From: Deltaproteobacteria bacterium
Lineage (GTDB): Bacteria > Desulfobacterota > Syntrophia > Syntrophales > UBA2210
Direction: 5' to 3'
Assembly (NCBI GenBank): GCA_016933215.1
Contig: JAFGBH010000069.1
Coordinates: 1 to 59,792, forward strand
Length of the DNA stretch: 59,792 bases
Shown: positions 39,843-49,907 of the stretch, piece after piece
Layout of the letters: each line of letters opens with the position of its first letter
Numbering within the stretch: the first letter of the stretch is position 1
Translations under genes and position numbers: made by a program
The notes under the pieces: generated by a model
What the model saw: the letters and a program-made list of their open reading frames with translations, nothing else
What the model was told of the DNA's origin: nothing
Database searches by the model: none

Positions 39843-41586
39843 TGCGGGTTTCGCCGTTCGTCGTTTTCTTGTCCTTGAATTGCATATTGTAGAGCTTGAA
39901 GTACTCTCCCTCTTTTGCAATGAGGGTGTCGTGGGTTCCCTCCTCGATGATGATCCCGTTGACGATGACGATAATCCTGTCTGCGTTTCCTATGGTGGAA
40001 AGACGATGGGCAATAACGAGGGTTGTCCTCCCCTTCATCAGGTTTTCAAGTGCTTCCTGGACCTCCATTTCGGCTTCCGTATCGAGCGAAGAGGTAGCCT
40101 CATCGAGAATAAGAATGGGTGCATTTTTCAGGAGCGCCCGTGCAATGGAAAGCCGCTGCCTTTCTCCCCCGGAGAGTCTTACTCCCTGTTCGCCGATAAC
40201 CGTATCATACCCCTTCGGCATATTCATGATGAAGTTGTGGGCATTGGCCATTCTGGCTGCATGAACTATTTCGTCATCGGACTTTTCTATGTCCCCGTAG
40301 GCAATATTGTTTCTGATGGTTTCGTTAAAGAGAATGGTCTGCTGCGTCACGATGGCGATCTGCTTTCGCAGGGACTCGACGGTCACATCCCGGATATCAT
40401 GGTCGTCTATGAGGATGCTTCCCTCGGTGACGTCGTAGAATCTCGGTATAAGATTGACGAGGGTTGTCTTTCCCCCGCCGCTCATCCCCACAAAGGCGAC
40501 GATCTCGCCTGATTTTACCGTAAGATTTATGTTTTCAAGAACGGGCTCCTTATCATAACTGAAAGATACATTCCTGATTTCTATGCCTTTTGAAATCGGC
40601 GGCAGGGAATAGGAATCTTCACGATTCCTGATTTCCGGCTCCAGGTCCATGATACCGAATACGCGTATCGCAGCCGCTATCCCCTGCTGTATGGTATTGT
40701 TCACGTTTGTCAACCGCTTTACGGGCTCATAGAGGAGGAGCAGTGCCGCCAAAAATGAGAAAAAGGTTCCAGGAGACGAGATTCCCTTTATTACCTGATA
40801 ACCGCCGTAATATACGATGGCGGCGACTCCGAGGCCGCCGAGAAGCTCCATGAAGGGGCTCGATATGGCCCGCACCGATACGGTCTTCATAAAGAGTTTG
40901 AAGAGTCTCTCATTTTCTTTGTCGAATCTCTTCCCCTCATGATTCTCCATGCCGAAGGCCTTGACAATCCTGGTTCCGGAGATCGTCTCCTGAAGGAGGC
41001 TGGTAAGGCTTCCCATGGTGACCTGTCTTTTTGTGGCGTACTTTCTCATCTTCTCGCCGAATTTGGTGATGGGATAGATGGTGAGCGGAAATACGAAGGT
41101 CGCTATTATGGCGAGCTTCCAGTCACGATAAAAGATCACAAAGATAAGTCCAATAAGGGTGAAGGAATCCTTCAGAAAACTCGTAACGGCCTCCGAAACC
41201 GCACTCTGGATGAAACCGACATCATTGGTGATCCGGGACATGAGAATCCCCGTGGGATTGCTGGTGAAAAAGGCAAGAGGTTGTTTCTGTATATGGTTGT
41301 AAAGCTGGCTTCTAAGGTCCGTCACGACCCGCTGACCGATGAAGCTCATAAGCATTGTCTGACCGTAACTACATCCCCCCTTTATGATATATATGGCTAT
41401 AACGACGATGGGAATCAGTTTCAGCATATCGGCATTTTGCTTCAGAAATATCTCGTCCAGCGCCGGTTTGACGAGAAATGCGAGGGCTGATGTGGTGGCA
41501 CCCACGGCGAGCATGCAGGTCATGGCACATAAAAATTTTATGGTGTGCGGTTTTGCGAGACTTAAAAGCCTTCTGTATATGTTCAT
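39814..41586 (-). CDS. msbA: Lipid A export ATP-binding/permease protein
   Basis: Half-size ABC flippase of 590 residues that moves lipid A-core across the inner membrane. Six N-terminal helices (about 15-310) precede one ATPase domain with Walker A GMSGGGKTT, signature LSGGERQR, Walker B ILILDEATSSLD and H-loop VIAHRLST. Its place between lpxB and lpxK matches the msbA-lpxK pairing known from many Gram-negatives. It begins 12 bases after the lpxB stop. Confidence 0.93.
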   Translation of the reverse strand: MNIYRRLLSLAKPHTIKFLCAMTCMLAVGATTSALAFLVKPALDEIFLKQNADMLKLIPIVVIAIYIIKGGCSYGQTMLMSFIGQRVVTDLRSQLYNHIQKQPLAFFTSNPTGILMSRITNDVGFIQSAVSEAVTSFLKDSFTLIGLIFVIFYRDWKLAIIATFVFPLTIYPITKFGEKMRKYATKRQVTMGSLTSLLQETISGTRIVKAFGMENHEGKRFDKENERLFKLFMKTVSVRAISSPFMELLGGLGVAAIVYYGGYQVIKGISSPGTFFSFLAALLLLYEPVKRLTNVNNTIQQGIAAAIRVFGIMDLEPEIRNREDSYSLPPISKGIEIRNVSFSYDKEPVLENINLTVKSGEIVAFVGMSGGGKTTLVNLIPRFYDVTEGSILIDDHDIRDVTVESLRKQIAIVTQQTILFNETIRNNIAYGDIEKSDDEIVHAARMANAHNFIMNMPKGYDTVIGEQGVRLSGGERQRLSIARALLKNAPILILDEATSSLDTEAEMEVQEALENLMKGRTTLVIAHRLSTIGNADRIIVIVNGIIIEEGTHDTLIAKEGEYFKLYNMQFKDKKTTNGETRNGRPENIHN

Positions 41587-41598
41587 GAAACCTCTTTC

Positions 41599-42768
41599 TT
41601 AACCCTGTAACAGTTCATATGCCAACCCCGCCGTTCGTTCCGCTGCCCCGGGATTGCCAAGCCTCTGTCTTAGATTCCTGAGGTCGCTTTTTATACGATC
41701 CGCCAAGGCCCTGTCGGAGAGGATTTTTTCTGTTTCTTCAGCTATCTTTCCAGCCGTTGCATCTCCCTGAATGATCTCGGGGACGACCCTTTTCCCGGCA
41801 ATGATATTGATGAGACCTATATGCTCAACGTCGATAACTATCCTTCCGACCAGGTAGGTAAAGGGAGAAACCTTATAGACTATTATCATGGGAATTTCAA
41901 GGAGGGCCACCTCGAGGGTTGCCGTACCCGATGCGACTATGGCCATGTCCGACTCGCCTATTGCGTCATAGGTATCGTTGTTCCTCACTATTTTTATATC
42001 GACAGAATAGTTTTCTGCAATCGTCGTTATCATCTCAATCGGGAGGGTGCCGGCAAGGGGAAGGATAAACTGGACGGACGGTATCCTTTCTTTAAGTATC
42101 TCAGCTGCCCCGAGCATTTCGGGGAGGAGTCTCGTAACCTCCTTCTCTCTGCTTCCCGGAAGGATAGCAACGATTTTGCGGTCCGCCTCAAGGCCTAATT
42201 GGCCTAAGATTTCACTTCTCGACCGTGTCCTTTTTACCGTATCGAGAAGGGGATGACCCACAAAATCGACATCGAGAAGTACGCTGTTGTAAACCTCCTT
42301 CTCGAAGGGGAGGATAACGGCCATCCTGTCAACACATCTCGCCAGATCATTGACCCTTCTTTTCCTCCATGCCCACACCTGCGGGCTTATGTAGTAGAAG
42401 ACCTTGACGTTGCTTTTTTTTGCCACCTTGGCGAGAGAGATATTGAAGTCGGGATAATCGATAAGAATAAGGAGATCGGGATGTTCCTCTTGTATGGATT
42501 TTTTCAGTCTGTGACGAACCTTGAGGATAAATCCGAGCTTGGAGAGGACCTCAGTTAAACCGACCACTGCCATGTCGGAAGAATCTGCAATGATATCAAC
42601 GCCCGCATCCCTGAGCTTTTCGCCCCCTATGCCGTAAAAATTGAGGGATCTATCTTTCGAAAGCATGGCCTTTACGAGATTCGAGCCGTGCAGGTCTCCC
42701 GACGCCTCCCCTGCGACGATCATTATTTTTTTGAATTTCCTGTTCCCTTTATTTCGTTCAGGATACAT
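41599..42768 (-). CDS. lpxB: Lipid-A-disaccharide synthase
   Basis: GT19 glycosyltransferase that joins UDP-diacylglucosamine and lipid X, 389 residues. It has the N-terminal IMIVAGEASGDLHGSNLVKAM, the central YYISPQVWAWRKRRV and ILPGSREKEVTRLLP, and late MIIVYKVSPFTYLVGR, all conserved in LpxB. The start at 42768 overlaps gnnB by 11 bases. In this organism the acceptor and donor sugars may carry a 3-amino group because GnnA and GnnB are encoded next to it. Confidence 0.95.
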   Translation of the reverse strand: MYPERNKGNRKFKKIMIVAGEASGDLHGSNLVKAMLSKDRSLNFYGIGGEKLRDAGVDIIADSSDMAVVGLTEVLSKLGFILKVRHRLKKSIQEEHPDLLILIDYPDFNISLAKVAKKSNVKVFYYISPQVWAWRKRRVNDLARCVDRMAVILPFEKEVYNSVLLDVDFVGHPLLDTVKRTRSRSEILGQLGLEADRKIVAILPGSREKEVTRLLPEMLGAAEILKERIPSVQFILPLAGTLPIEMITTIAENYSVDIKIVRNNDTYDAIGESDMAIVASGTATLEVALLEIPMIIVYKVSPFTYLVGRIVIDVEHIGLINIIAGKRVVPEIIQGDATAGKIAEETEKILSDRALADRIKSDLRNLRQRLGNPGAAERTAGLAYELLQG

Positions 42769-43852
42769 TATTTATCACATCTGAGATACGATGTATTTCT
42801 TCTTCCAGAAGTTCGGGAAACATCGGCAGTGACAAAACTTCTGAGGCAGACGTCTCACTTTCCCCAAGATCTGAGGCACCACTCATCAGGGTGGCAAATA
42901 CCTCCTGCCTGTGGAGCGGAACTGGGTAATAGATCGCTGATGATATGCCCTTTTCCTTCAGGGCATGGGCCAGGGAATCCCTCTTTTTTGATCTCAGAGT
43001 GAACTGGTGGTAGACGTGCCTGCAGTCCCTGTCTTCTGAGGGAAGGGTGAGGTCGTCACGCCTGATATGAGCCCTGTAGAGATCGGCATTTCTTCTCCGC
43101 GACTCATTAAATTCGTCGATTCTCTTTAGCTTGACCCTGATAATCGCTGCCTGGATTTCGTCGAGACGGCTATTATAACCGAGGATAGAATGGTAATATC
43201 TTACTTTACTTCCATGATTTCGAAGCATCCGGATCGTCGTTGCCGCGTCTGCGTTTTTGGTGACGACCATCCCGCCGTCGCCGTAGCAGGCGAGGTTTTT
43301 GCTCGGGAAGAAGCTGAAACATGCGCAATCTCCGAAGGTACCCACTTTCCTCCCGCGGTATTCGGCCCCGAAGGCCTGGGCGCAATCCTCGATAATCTTG
43401 AGACCATGCCTTTCGGCGATTGTGACAATGGGGTCCATGTCTGCCGGATGGCCAAAGAGGTGGACCGGTATGATGGCCCGCGTCCTTTCGGTGATTTTTT
43501 CCTCTATTTTTCCCGGATCTATGTTGAAGGTGTCCGGTCGTATGTCGACGAAAACGGGGATAGCCTGAAGCTGGGCAATGACCTCCGCCGTGGCGATAAA
43601 GGTGAAGGGTGTGGTAATGACCTCGTCACCCGGTCCTATGCCGCACCCCTTGAGTGCCAGGAGAAGTGCATCCGTTCCGTTTCCCACACCGATCGCGTGA
43701 GAGATGTTGTGGTAGGCGGCGATCTCACTCTCAAGAGAAGAGACGTTTTCTCCCAGGATGAAGCTGGTTTTGTCGAGTACATCCTGTATCGCAGCATCAA
43801 TCTCGATTTTCAGGGAGCCGTACTGCCTCTTCAGATCAACCATTTGAATCAT
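42758..43852 (-). CDS. gnnB: PLP-dependent sugar aminotransferase, probable GnnB
   Basis: DegT/DnrJ/EryC1/StrS-family aminotransferase of 364 residues. The PLP-binding Lys lies in CFSFFPSKNLACYGDGG, and the cofactor-binding EDCAQAFGAEYRG precedes it. It sits with a Gfo/Idh/MocA oxidoreductase between lpxA and lpxB. In Acidithiobacillus and Leptospira, GnnA and GnnB make UDP-GlcNAc3N, the 2,3-diamino sugar used for lipid A, and their genes flank lpxA. That placement is the main reason for the name; the sequence alone only shows a sugar aminotransferase. AAGGA precedes the start. Confidence 0.8.
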   Translation of the reverse strand: MIQMVDLKRQYGSLKIEIDAAIQDVLDKTSFILGENVSSLESEIAAYHNISHAIGVGNGTDALLLALKGCGIGPGDEVITTPFTFIATAEVIAQLQAIPVFVDIRPDTFNIDPGKIEEKITERTRAIIPVHLFGHPADMDPIVTIAERHGLKIIEDCAQAFGAEYRGRKVGTFGDCACFSFFPSKNLACYGDGGMVVTKNADAATTIRMLRNHGSKVRYYHSILGYNSRLDEIQAAIIRVKLKRIDEFNESRRRNADLYRAHIRRDDLTLPSEDRDCRHVYHQFTLRSKKRDSLAHALKEKGISSAIYYPVPLHRQEVFATLMSGASDLGESETSASEVLSLPMFPELLEEEIHRISDVINNVS

Positions 43853-44825
43853 TATAGAATTCCTTTCTTTCCTCTATTTTCTCGACAATTCGAAGGGCCA
43901 GCTCGAGCGATTTTCTTCCCTCCCTCCCCGATACGAGAGGAGGTTCTCTGGTTGCCACGGATTCGATAAAGGCCCGTACCTCTTCTTCAAGGGGATCATT
44001 CATTATGACATCGATCTGATTTTCGCTGATTTCCATTGCCGAACCGTCAATGGTCTTCCTTCTCAGCGAGACCAGTTCTTTTTTTGCGAAGTCGACGGAG
44101 TGATAGCCTTTGACCTCGAAGATCCTGATTTTCTGCATCTTCTTGTTTGTTACCCTGCTTGCAGTGATGTTGGCGACGCAGCCGCTCTCGAAGGTGATTC
44201 TGACATTGGCGATATCGACCTTGTCCGAGAGGACCGAAACTCCCACGGCATCAATGGTAGCGACGGGCGACTTTACCGAATCGATGATGATATCGAGGTC
44301 GTGAATCATCAGGTCGAGGATGACATCCACATCGGTGCCGCGGCTGAAAAAGGGATGGAGGCGGTGCGTTTCTATGAAAAGCGGATCGCCAATGATTTTT
44401 TTCAGGGCCACGATGGCGGGGTTGAACCGCTCGACGAAACCTATCTGGAGGATGGCATCCTTTTCTTCTGCAATCGATATGATATCATCCGCTTCCTCAA
44501 GGGTGAGGGTTATCGGCTTTTCAAGAAGAACGTCGATTCCCTCTCGAAGAAAGTCTCTCGCTATTAAATGATGGGACACGGTGGGGACGGAAATGCTGAC
44601 GGCATCGACCTTCCCGAAAAGATCTCTGTAATCTGAAAAGGCCTCACAGCCGAATTCCCCGGCAGCGGCGACGGATCGTTCCTCTTCGATATCCGAGACC
44701 CCGATTATCCTGCAGCCGGGAAGTTTTTGATATTTCTGCAGGTGATAGGTGCCAAGATGGCCGATTCCCACCACGCCTACCCTTATTTCTCCCATTTCAA
44801 ACTGAGACGACGCGACGTCAGGCAT
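43836..44825 (-). CDS. gnnA: Gfo/Idh/MocA oxidoreductase, probable UDP-GlcNAc 3-dehydrogenase GnnA
   Basis: NAD-dependent sugar oxidoreductase of 329 residues. The Rossmann motif [13 protein letters not shown] is near residue 16, followed by [14 protein letters not shown] (the EKP motif of the family) and a C-terminal alpha/beta domain. It would oxidise the C3 hydroxyl of UDP-GlcNAc, giving the ketone that GnnB aminates. It overlaps both lpxA (by 8 bases) and gnnB (by 17), so the four genes are likely made as a set. Naming relies on genomic context; a different nucleotide sugar is possible. Confidence 0.8.
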   Translation of the reverse strand: MPDVASSQFEMGEIRVGVVGIGHLGTYHLQKYQKLPGCRIIGVSDIEEERSVAAAGEFGCEAFSDYRDLFGKVDAVSISVPTVSHHLIARDFLREGIDVLLEKPITLTLEEADDIISIAEEKDAILQIGFVERFNPAIVALKKIIGDPLFIETHRLHPFFSRGTDVDVILDLMIHDLDIIIDSVKSPVATIDAVGVSVLSDKVDIANVRITFESGCVANITASRVTNKKMQKIRIFEVKGYHSVDFAKKELVSLRRKTIDGSAMEISENQIDVIMNDPLEEEVRAFIESVATREPPLVSGREGRKSLELALRIVEKIEERKEFYNDSNG

Positions 44826-45606
44826 GACCCTTGTCGCGACAGACTCCCCTTTCCGATTTTTCTATAAACTCTATAAAATGATCGACCTCCGGCGAATTAG
44901 TGACCTCTTTTTTCACCTTTTTGATGGCTTCGGCACGGAGCAGCGATGACCTGAAGATTATCCTGTATGCCTCTTTCAGATTTCTCAGGGTTTCCTCCGA
45001 AAATCCCCGTCGCTTCAGGCCGATAAGGTTGAGACCAAAAAGGGTCGCATGATTGCCAGCGGCCAGCACATAGGGCGCCACATCCTGAGTGACGGCGGAT
45101 GCCCCGCTTATCATGGAGTGACAGCCTACTTTCGTAAACTGATGAATTCCTGTCAGACCCCCTATGATGGCGTGATCTTCTACCTGAATGTGGCCAGCCA
45201 GATTAACGGCATTTGACATTACGATATTATTTCCAAGCTCGCAGTTGTGAGCTACGTGGCAGTATGCCATAAGGAGGTTATTGTCTCCTATGATCGTCTT
45301 TCCGATATCTGCTGCGGTTGCCTTATGGATCGTTACAAATTCCCTTATGGTGTTGTTGTTCCCAATAATAACCTTGCATTCTTCACCTTCGAATTTGAGA
45401 TCCTGTGGAACGGCACCGATGGCGGCAAACTGGAATATCCGGCAATTCTCGCCTATTTCAGTGGGGCCCTCAATGACCACGTGGGGTGCGACGGAGGTGT
45501 TTTTCCCTATACTGACGTTGGGGCCTATTATACTGTAGGGACCGATTTTGACACCTTCCTCCAGTGATGCCTCGGGCGATACGATGGCAGTGGGATGTAT
45601 GTTCAT
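44818..45606 (-). CDS. lpxA: UDP-N-acetylglucosamine acyltransferase
   Basis: First enzyme of lipid A synthesis, 262 residues, built of left-handed beta-helix hexapeptide repeats with a helical C-terminus. The catalytic His is H120 in [27 protein letters not shown] is the conserved substrate loop. By eye, the position equal to E. coli Gly173 (the acyl-chain ruler) is also Gly, suggesting a long hydroxyacyl chain. It overlaps lpxD by ATGA. fabZ, normally between lpxD and lpxA, is absent. With GnnA and GnnB beside it, it may prefer the 3-amino substrate. Confidence 0.95.
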   Translation of the reverse strand: MNIHPTAIVSPEASLEEGVKIGPYSIIGPNVSIGKNTSVAPHVVIEGPTEIGENCRIFQFAAIGAVPQDLKFEGEECKVIIGNNNTIREFVTIHKATAADIGKTIIGDNNLLMAYCHVAHNCELGNNIVMSNAVNLAGHIQVEDHAIIGGLTGIHQFTKVGCHSMISGASAVTQDVAPYVLAAGNHATLFGLNLIGLKRRGFSEETLRNLKEAYRIIFRSSLLRAEAIKKVKKEVTNSPEVDHFIEFIEKSERGVCRDKGHA

Positions 45607-46658
45607 CTCTTCAAGTCCTTTAATTTTTCTATTTCTGCCTCAAGTTCTCCTATCTTTTTCAAAAGAGAACTCATTGTTTTTCTCATTTCAGGAAGTTTCG
45701 GGATCGAGGCCTGTATTCTCAGCCACTCAGTGTGAGGCATATTCGGCGCACCTGATATTATCTGATTCGGTGGTACGTCCTTGTGGACGCCCGACTTGGC
45801 CGCCACCATTACATTGTCACCGATACTGATGTGGCCGACGATTCCTGCCTGGCCGCCAAGGATCACGCTTTTGCCCAGTTTTGTGCTCCCCGATATCCCC
45901 ACCTGGGCAACGATGATGGAATCTTCTCCGATAACGACATTGTGTCCAATCTGAACCAGATTATCGATCTTGACGCCCCGTTGTATCCATGTCTTTCCGA
46001 GAGTCCCCCGATCGATTGTAGAGTTTGACCCCACCTCCACATCGTCGTCTATCTGGGCAAAACCTACCTGGGATACCTTGAGATTATCCCTCCCCGGATT
46101 AGCAAAGCCGAATCCGTCACTCCCGACGACGACACCGGCATGAAGAATGACCCTGTTTCCGATCCTGCATTTCCGGTACAATATAACATTCGGGTGTAAG
46201 ACAGAATCCTCACCAATAACCGAATCGTTGCCGATAACAACACCGGGATAGAGAACCGTTCCCCTCCCGACCCGTACATTTTTGCCGATGTAGACCCCGG
46301 GGTAAACAACAGTGCCTTCTGCGATTGTCGCATCACGTTCTATCCATGCATTTTCACTGATTCCCAAGATGGGCTTTTCCTCGGGATAGAGAAGCGTAAG
46401 GGCTCTCGCCATGGATGAGTAGGGATCATCGACGACAAGGAGGTTTTTGTCGGATGTCACCATATCGTGTCCGACAATTACGGCCGATGCCTCGGTACTT
46501 TCAAGTTTTTTCCGGTATTTGGGATTGGCAATGAAGGTGAGGTCTCCTTCTCCGGCCTCGTCAATACCCCGTATGTCATGAATCTCTATATTCCCGTCGC
46601 CAACGACTGTGGCTTCGAGATATTCTGCGATTTCATGTAGCCTTTTTATTACCGTCAT
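45603..46658 (-). CDS. lpxD: UDP-3-O-(3-hydroxyacyl)glucosamine N-acyltransferase
   Basis: Adds the N-linked hydroxyacyl chain in lipid A synthesis, 351 residues. An N-terminal uridine-binding domain (about 1-100, ending around [10 protein letters not shown]-like [16 protein letters not shown]) precedes a long beta-helix with hexapeptide repeats and the catalytic segment [12 protein letters not shown]. The C-terminal coiled part is [20 protein letters not shown]. It lies 37 bases after skp and overlaps lpxA by four bases. Confidence 0.95.
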   Translation of the reverse strand: MTVIKRLHEIAEYLEATVVGDGNIEIHDIRGIDEAGEGDLTFIANPKYRKKLESTEASAVIVGHDMVTSDKNLLVVDDPYSSMARALTLLYPEEKPILGISENAWIERDATIAEGTVVYPGVYIGKNVRVGRGTVLYPGVVIGNDSVIGEDSVLHPNVILYRKCRIGNRVILHAGVVVGSDGFGFANPGRDNLKVSQVGFAQIDDDVEVGSNSTIDRGTLGKTWIQRGVKIDNLVQIGHNVVIGEDSIIVAQVGISGSTKLGKSVILGGQAGIVGHISIGDNVMVAAKSGVHKDVPPNQIISGAPNMPHTEWLRIQASIPKLPEMRKTMSSLLKKIGELEAEIEKLKDLKR

Positions 46659-46695
46659 GTAAAATATCCGAATTGCCGGTTACTCTTCTCTTGAT

Positions 46696-47220
46696 TTACT
46701 TCTTCTTGGCATGTTCCTTGTTGTATTTTTCTATCACCTCTTCCGTGATATCCTTTGCCTTGGAATAGTAGGGGAGGAGTCCGGTGCCGATATCCACAAT
46801 CATTGTGTAGTCTTCCTTTTCACCGATGGAACTGACGACCTTCATTATTTCAGGGATCAGCTTCTGGAAAAGCTCCTGCTCCTTCAGCTGCATTTCCTCA
46901 TTTGAATCCTCGATGAAGCGTTTGTAATCTCTGAACTTTTTCTGATAGTCCAGTTCCTTTTCATTATAGGCACTCTCCGTCAATACCGTGCGCTGCTTCT
47001 CCAGGTCTGCCTTCAGGACCTTTAACGCCTCTTCCTTTTCCGTGATAAGCACCTTTTTTTTATCGACAATCTTTTTCAATTCCTGTGCCGCGTCTTTTCC
47101 GGCCTGTGACTGGAATAGAATCGATTTGACATTGATAAAACCAATTTTCTCCGCCGCAACGGCGCAGGTGCCATAAAGAACAAGCGTTACAACAACGAGA
47201 ACGGTCAATATTTTCTTCAT
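46696..47220 (-). CDS. skp: Periplasmic chaperone OmpH/Skp
   Basis: Secreted chaperone of 174 residues that carries unfolded outer-membrane proteins to BamA. A signal peptide (MKKILTVLVVVTLVLYGTCAVAA) is followed by a small strand region and long charged helices rich in Lys and Glu, the tentacle arms of Skp. It lies 50 bases after bamA and 37 before lpxD, the usual bamA-skp-lpxD order. Confidence 0.92.
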   Translation of the reverse strand: MKKILTVLVVVTLVLYGTCAVAAEKIGFINVKSILFQSQAGKDAAQELKKIVDKKKVLITEKEEALKVLKADLEKQRTVLTESAYNEKELDYQKKFRDYKRFIEDSNEEMQLKEQELFQKLIPEIMKVVSSIGEKEDYTMIVDIGTGLLPYYSKAKDITEEVIEKYNKEHAKKK

Positions 47221-47270
47221 AGACTATTTCCCCCTATAGTTGTTAAAATTAAAGTCTCTTTTTCTCTTCG

Positions 47271-49907
47271 TTACATAAACATTCCGATTGTAAATTCCCA
47301 TCTGCTGGCGGGTTCGTCTTCCTTTCTGTCAATGACATGACCCCATTCGAGTCTCAGGGGACCCATGGGAGAGTACCAGCGGATACCGAAACCGGCCGTT
47401 TGCCTCATATCATCAACATAGTATCCGCTTTCCCATGCGTTACCCGTATCGTAGAATACAACTCCTCGCAACCCCGCATCCTTGATAAGGGGAAAAACAA
47501 TCTCCGCATTGAAATTGAGCATGGTTTCGCCACCGATGACGTCATCGGTTTCAGGGTCCCTGGGGCCGACTTCTCGAAGACCCCTCAGCGAGTTTATCCC
47601 ACCCAGATAAAATCGTTCATAAATCGGTATTTCCTTTCCCTCGTTTCCGTGTACATACCCGATCCTCCCCCTGATGCCGAAGGCACTGTCCAGCGGGAGC
47701 GGGAAAAACCAGCTTGAGGAGGCCAGATATTTTGTGAAACTCGTATCTCCCTGGAATATTGTTCCCGTGTGCTCCACCGATATCTTGTTTTTGGAGCCCC
47801 TGGAGGGGAATATCGCGTCATCAGACGTGTCTCTCGAAAGGGTAAGGGTTACACCGCTGGAGGTTATATACCCTTCCTGCTCCTTGATGTAGGTGGCTGC
47901 CGTATCGAGGACATTTTTCACGTTATCGGCAGTCAGTTTATACCCGGCATAGCCGATTATCCTTTCCCAGAGAGGATATCCAAGCGTAACTTGAAAACCC
48001 TGTGTGTCCAGGTCGTAGGAGTCATATTCTTTCGCCATGTTCCAGACATCGAATTTGCTCCAGAGGGGAATATCGAAAAGCCATGGTTCGGTGAAGGATA
48101 TCTCGTAGTTTGTTGTTCGTCCCCCTACGTATGCATTGAGACTTAAGGTCTGCCCCCGCCCGAAGAGGTTTCGCTGGGCTATCTGGGTCATGATAACGGC
48201 CTTGTCCTCAGCACTGTAGCCGGCACCGATACTGAACATTCCCGTGGGCTGTTCTTTGACCTGGACATTTATGTCCATGAGGTCTTCCCGGGGACCCTTT
48301 TCAGTCTGGAAGTTGATCTCCTCGAAGTACCTGAGGCGGTTGAGTTTCATATAGCTTGCACTCAAATTGCTGCGGTTGTAGAGATCACCTTCAATGACAT
48401 TAAGTTCTCTCCTGATAACCTTGTCTCTCGTCCTGGTATTCCCCATTATCGAGATTACATTTATATAGACAAGATTCCCCTTGTCTATATTGAAGGTCAC
48501 ATCGACTTTCTGCTTCTCTTCGTGAGGTATTGTTTGAGGGACCACGGTGGCGTAGGCATACCCTTCATTGTTGCAGGCCTCCGTTAGATAATCGATATCT
48601 GTCACGATCGCTTCCCTGTCAAAAAAGTCCTTCTTGTTGATTTTCAGTTTTTTCAAGAGGTCGGACCGGGGGGTGGCGAGCAGATCTCCCGTTATCTCCA
48701 CTTCTCCTACCATGAACTGCTTGCCCTCGATGACAGGTATGGTGATGTAGATCCATTTCTTGTCGTTTGTTATATTGGGTTCGCCAATCTGGGCGTTGAT
48801 ATAGCCGTTGTTTAAATAAAAGGCGGTGAGTTTGGTTATATCGAGGTTTAGTTTATTTTCGTCCAGAAGGCCGGAATCCGTAATGAAGGAGAAGATCCCC
48901 CATTCGGAGGTATCCATCATGTTCCTCAGTTCCTTGTCAGTATAAACCCTGTTTCCCTCAAAGGAGATCTCTTTGACGAGAAGCTTTCTGTTCTCGACAA
49001 TGGTAAAGAGAACACGTAACGCCTTTTCATCTTCCTCTATCTCGTAGGATACTTCTGCATTCAGATACCCTTTGCTCCGATACAGTTCCTTTATATTTTC
49101 CACACTCGATTTTACCTTGCTTTCATCGAGCATCTGCCTCGTTTCTATGATGATAACACCCTCGATATCTTCACGATCGATGTCGTCATCTCCCTTTATT
49201 TCTATGTCGGTTATACGCGGCATCTCCTCGAGGACGAAGGTCAGTACCTTTCCTTTCGTGCTGTCCGTTATTGTGGCCTTGACATCTCTGAAATAACCCA
49301 TTCGATAGATGGCCTTTATGTCTTCGGAGAAGTTCTTCTTGTCAAAAAGCGTTCCCTTTGTACTGGAAAGGATATTGTAGAGGGCGCTGTCCTCAATCCT
49401 TTGGTTGCCGGTGAAGACGATATCGGCGATCCTCTCCTCTGCGAGGACCTTCAAAAGGATATCCGTTGCAATCTGTGAGGCTATCGTTCCAATATTTTTA
49501 AGCCCTGTTCCCTGGGCGAATATGCCGGTGTGGACCCTCTCATTTTTTATATCCACAACCCTGAAATCTGTGCTCATGAGATTCCCCATCCTGGTAAGGC
49601 TTCCCATGACGACAAAATCCGCACCCGTTTCCCCCCCTACGCTGATTGCTAATTGTTCATCTATTGTTTTGTCTTTTATAAGTTTTTCAATCTTATCCCC
49701 TTTGATGATCCGTAGGTGTTGAGATTTTTCAAGCTCAGCGGTCAGTTTCTCCTGCAGCTGGTTTCTCAGATAGGCCACATCGGACTTGCTATATATCTCG
49801 GGAGGGAGAATGATCATGCTTTTTGTGTTTTGTGAAAATGCAGTTCCCGGGGAAAAAACAAGGTAGATGAGGAGTATGAAAAGACACTTTTTACATTTCA
49901 ATATCAT
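47271..49907 (-). CDS. bamA: Outer membrane protein assembly factor BamA with extended N-terminus
   Basis: Outer-membrane insertase, 878 residues from ATG 49907, which overlaps the end of lolD and has GGAGAG upstream. After the signal peptide there is an extra domain of about 140 residues with GGETGADFVVMGSLTRMGN and FRVVDIKNERV, reminiscent of CsgG/FlgO or TolB-N-like folds. Five POTRA repeats then begin near residue 160 (IADIVFTGNQRI), followed by the 16-strand barrel with the loop-6 motif SLRGLREVGPRD and a C-terminal beta signal ending in IGMFM. E. coli BamA is 810 residues and lacks the extra domain. LPS and skp genes follow. Confidence 0.94.
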   Translation of the reverse strand: MILKCKKCLFILLIYLVFSPGTAFSQNTKSMIILPPEIYSKSDVAYLRNQLQEKLTAELEKSQHLRIIKGDKIEKLIKDKTIDEQLAISVGGETGADFVVMGSLTRMGNLMSTDFRVVDIKNERVHTGIFAQGTGLKNIGTIASQIATDILLKVLAEERIADIVFTGNQRIEDSALYNILSSTKGTLFDKKNFSEDIKAIYRMGYFRDVKATITDSTKGKVLTFVLEEMPRITDIEIKGDDDIDREDIEGVIIIETRQMLDESKVKSSVENIKELYRSKGYLNAEVSYEIEEDEKALRVLFTIVENRKLLVKEISFEGNRVYTDKELRNMMDTSEWGIFSFITDSGLLDENKLNLDITKLTAFYLNNGYINAQIGEPNITNDKKWIYITIPVIEGKQFMVGEVEITGDLLATPRSDLLKKLKINKKDFFDREAIVTDIDYLTEACNNEGYAYATVVPQTIPHEEKQKVDVTFNIDKGNLVYINVISIMGNTRTRDKVIRRELNVIEGDLYNRSNLSASYMKLNRLRYFEEINFQTEKGPREDLMDINVQVKEQPTGMFSIGAGYSAEDKAVIMTQIAQRNLFGRGQTLSLNAYVGGRTTNYEISFTEPWLFDIPLWSKFDVWNMAKEYDSYDLDTQGFQVTLGYPLWERIIGYAGYKLTADNVKNVLDTAATYIKEQEGYITSSGVTLTLSRDTSDDAIFPSRGSKNKISVEHTGTIFQGDTSFTKYLASSSWFFPLPLDSAFGIRGRIGYVHGNEGKEIPIYERFYLGGINSLRGLREVGPRDPETDDVIGGETMLNFNAEIVFPLIKDAGLRGVVFYDTGNAWESGYYVDDMRQTAGFGIRWYSPMGPLRLEWGHVIDRKEDEPASRWEFTIGMFM

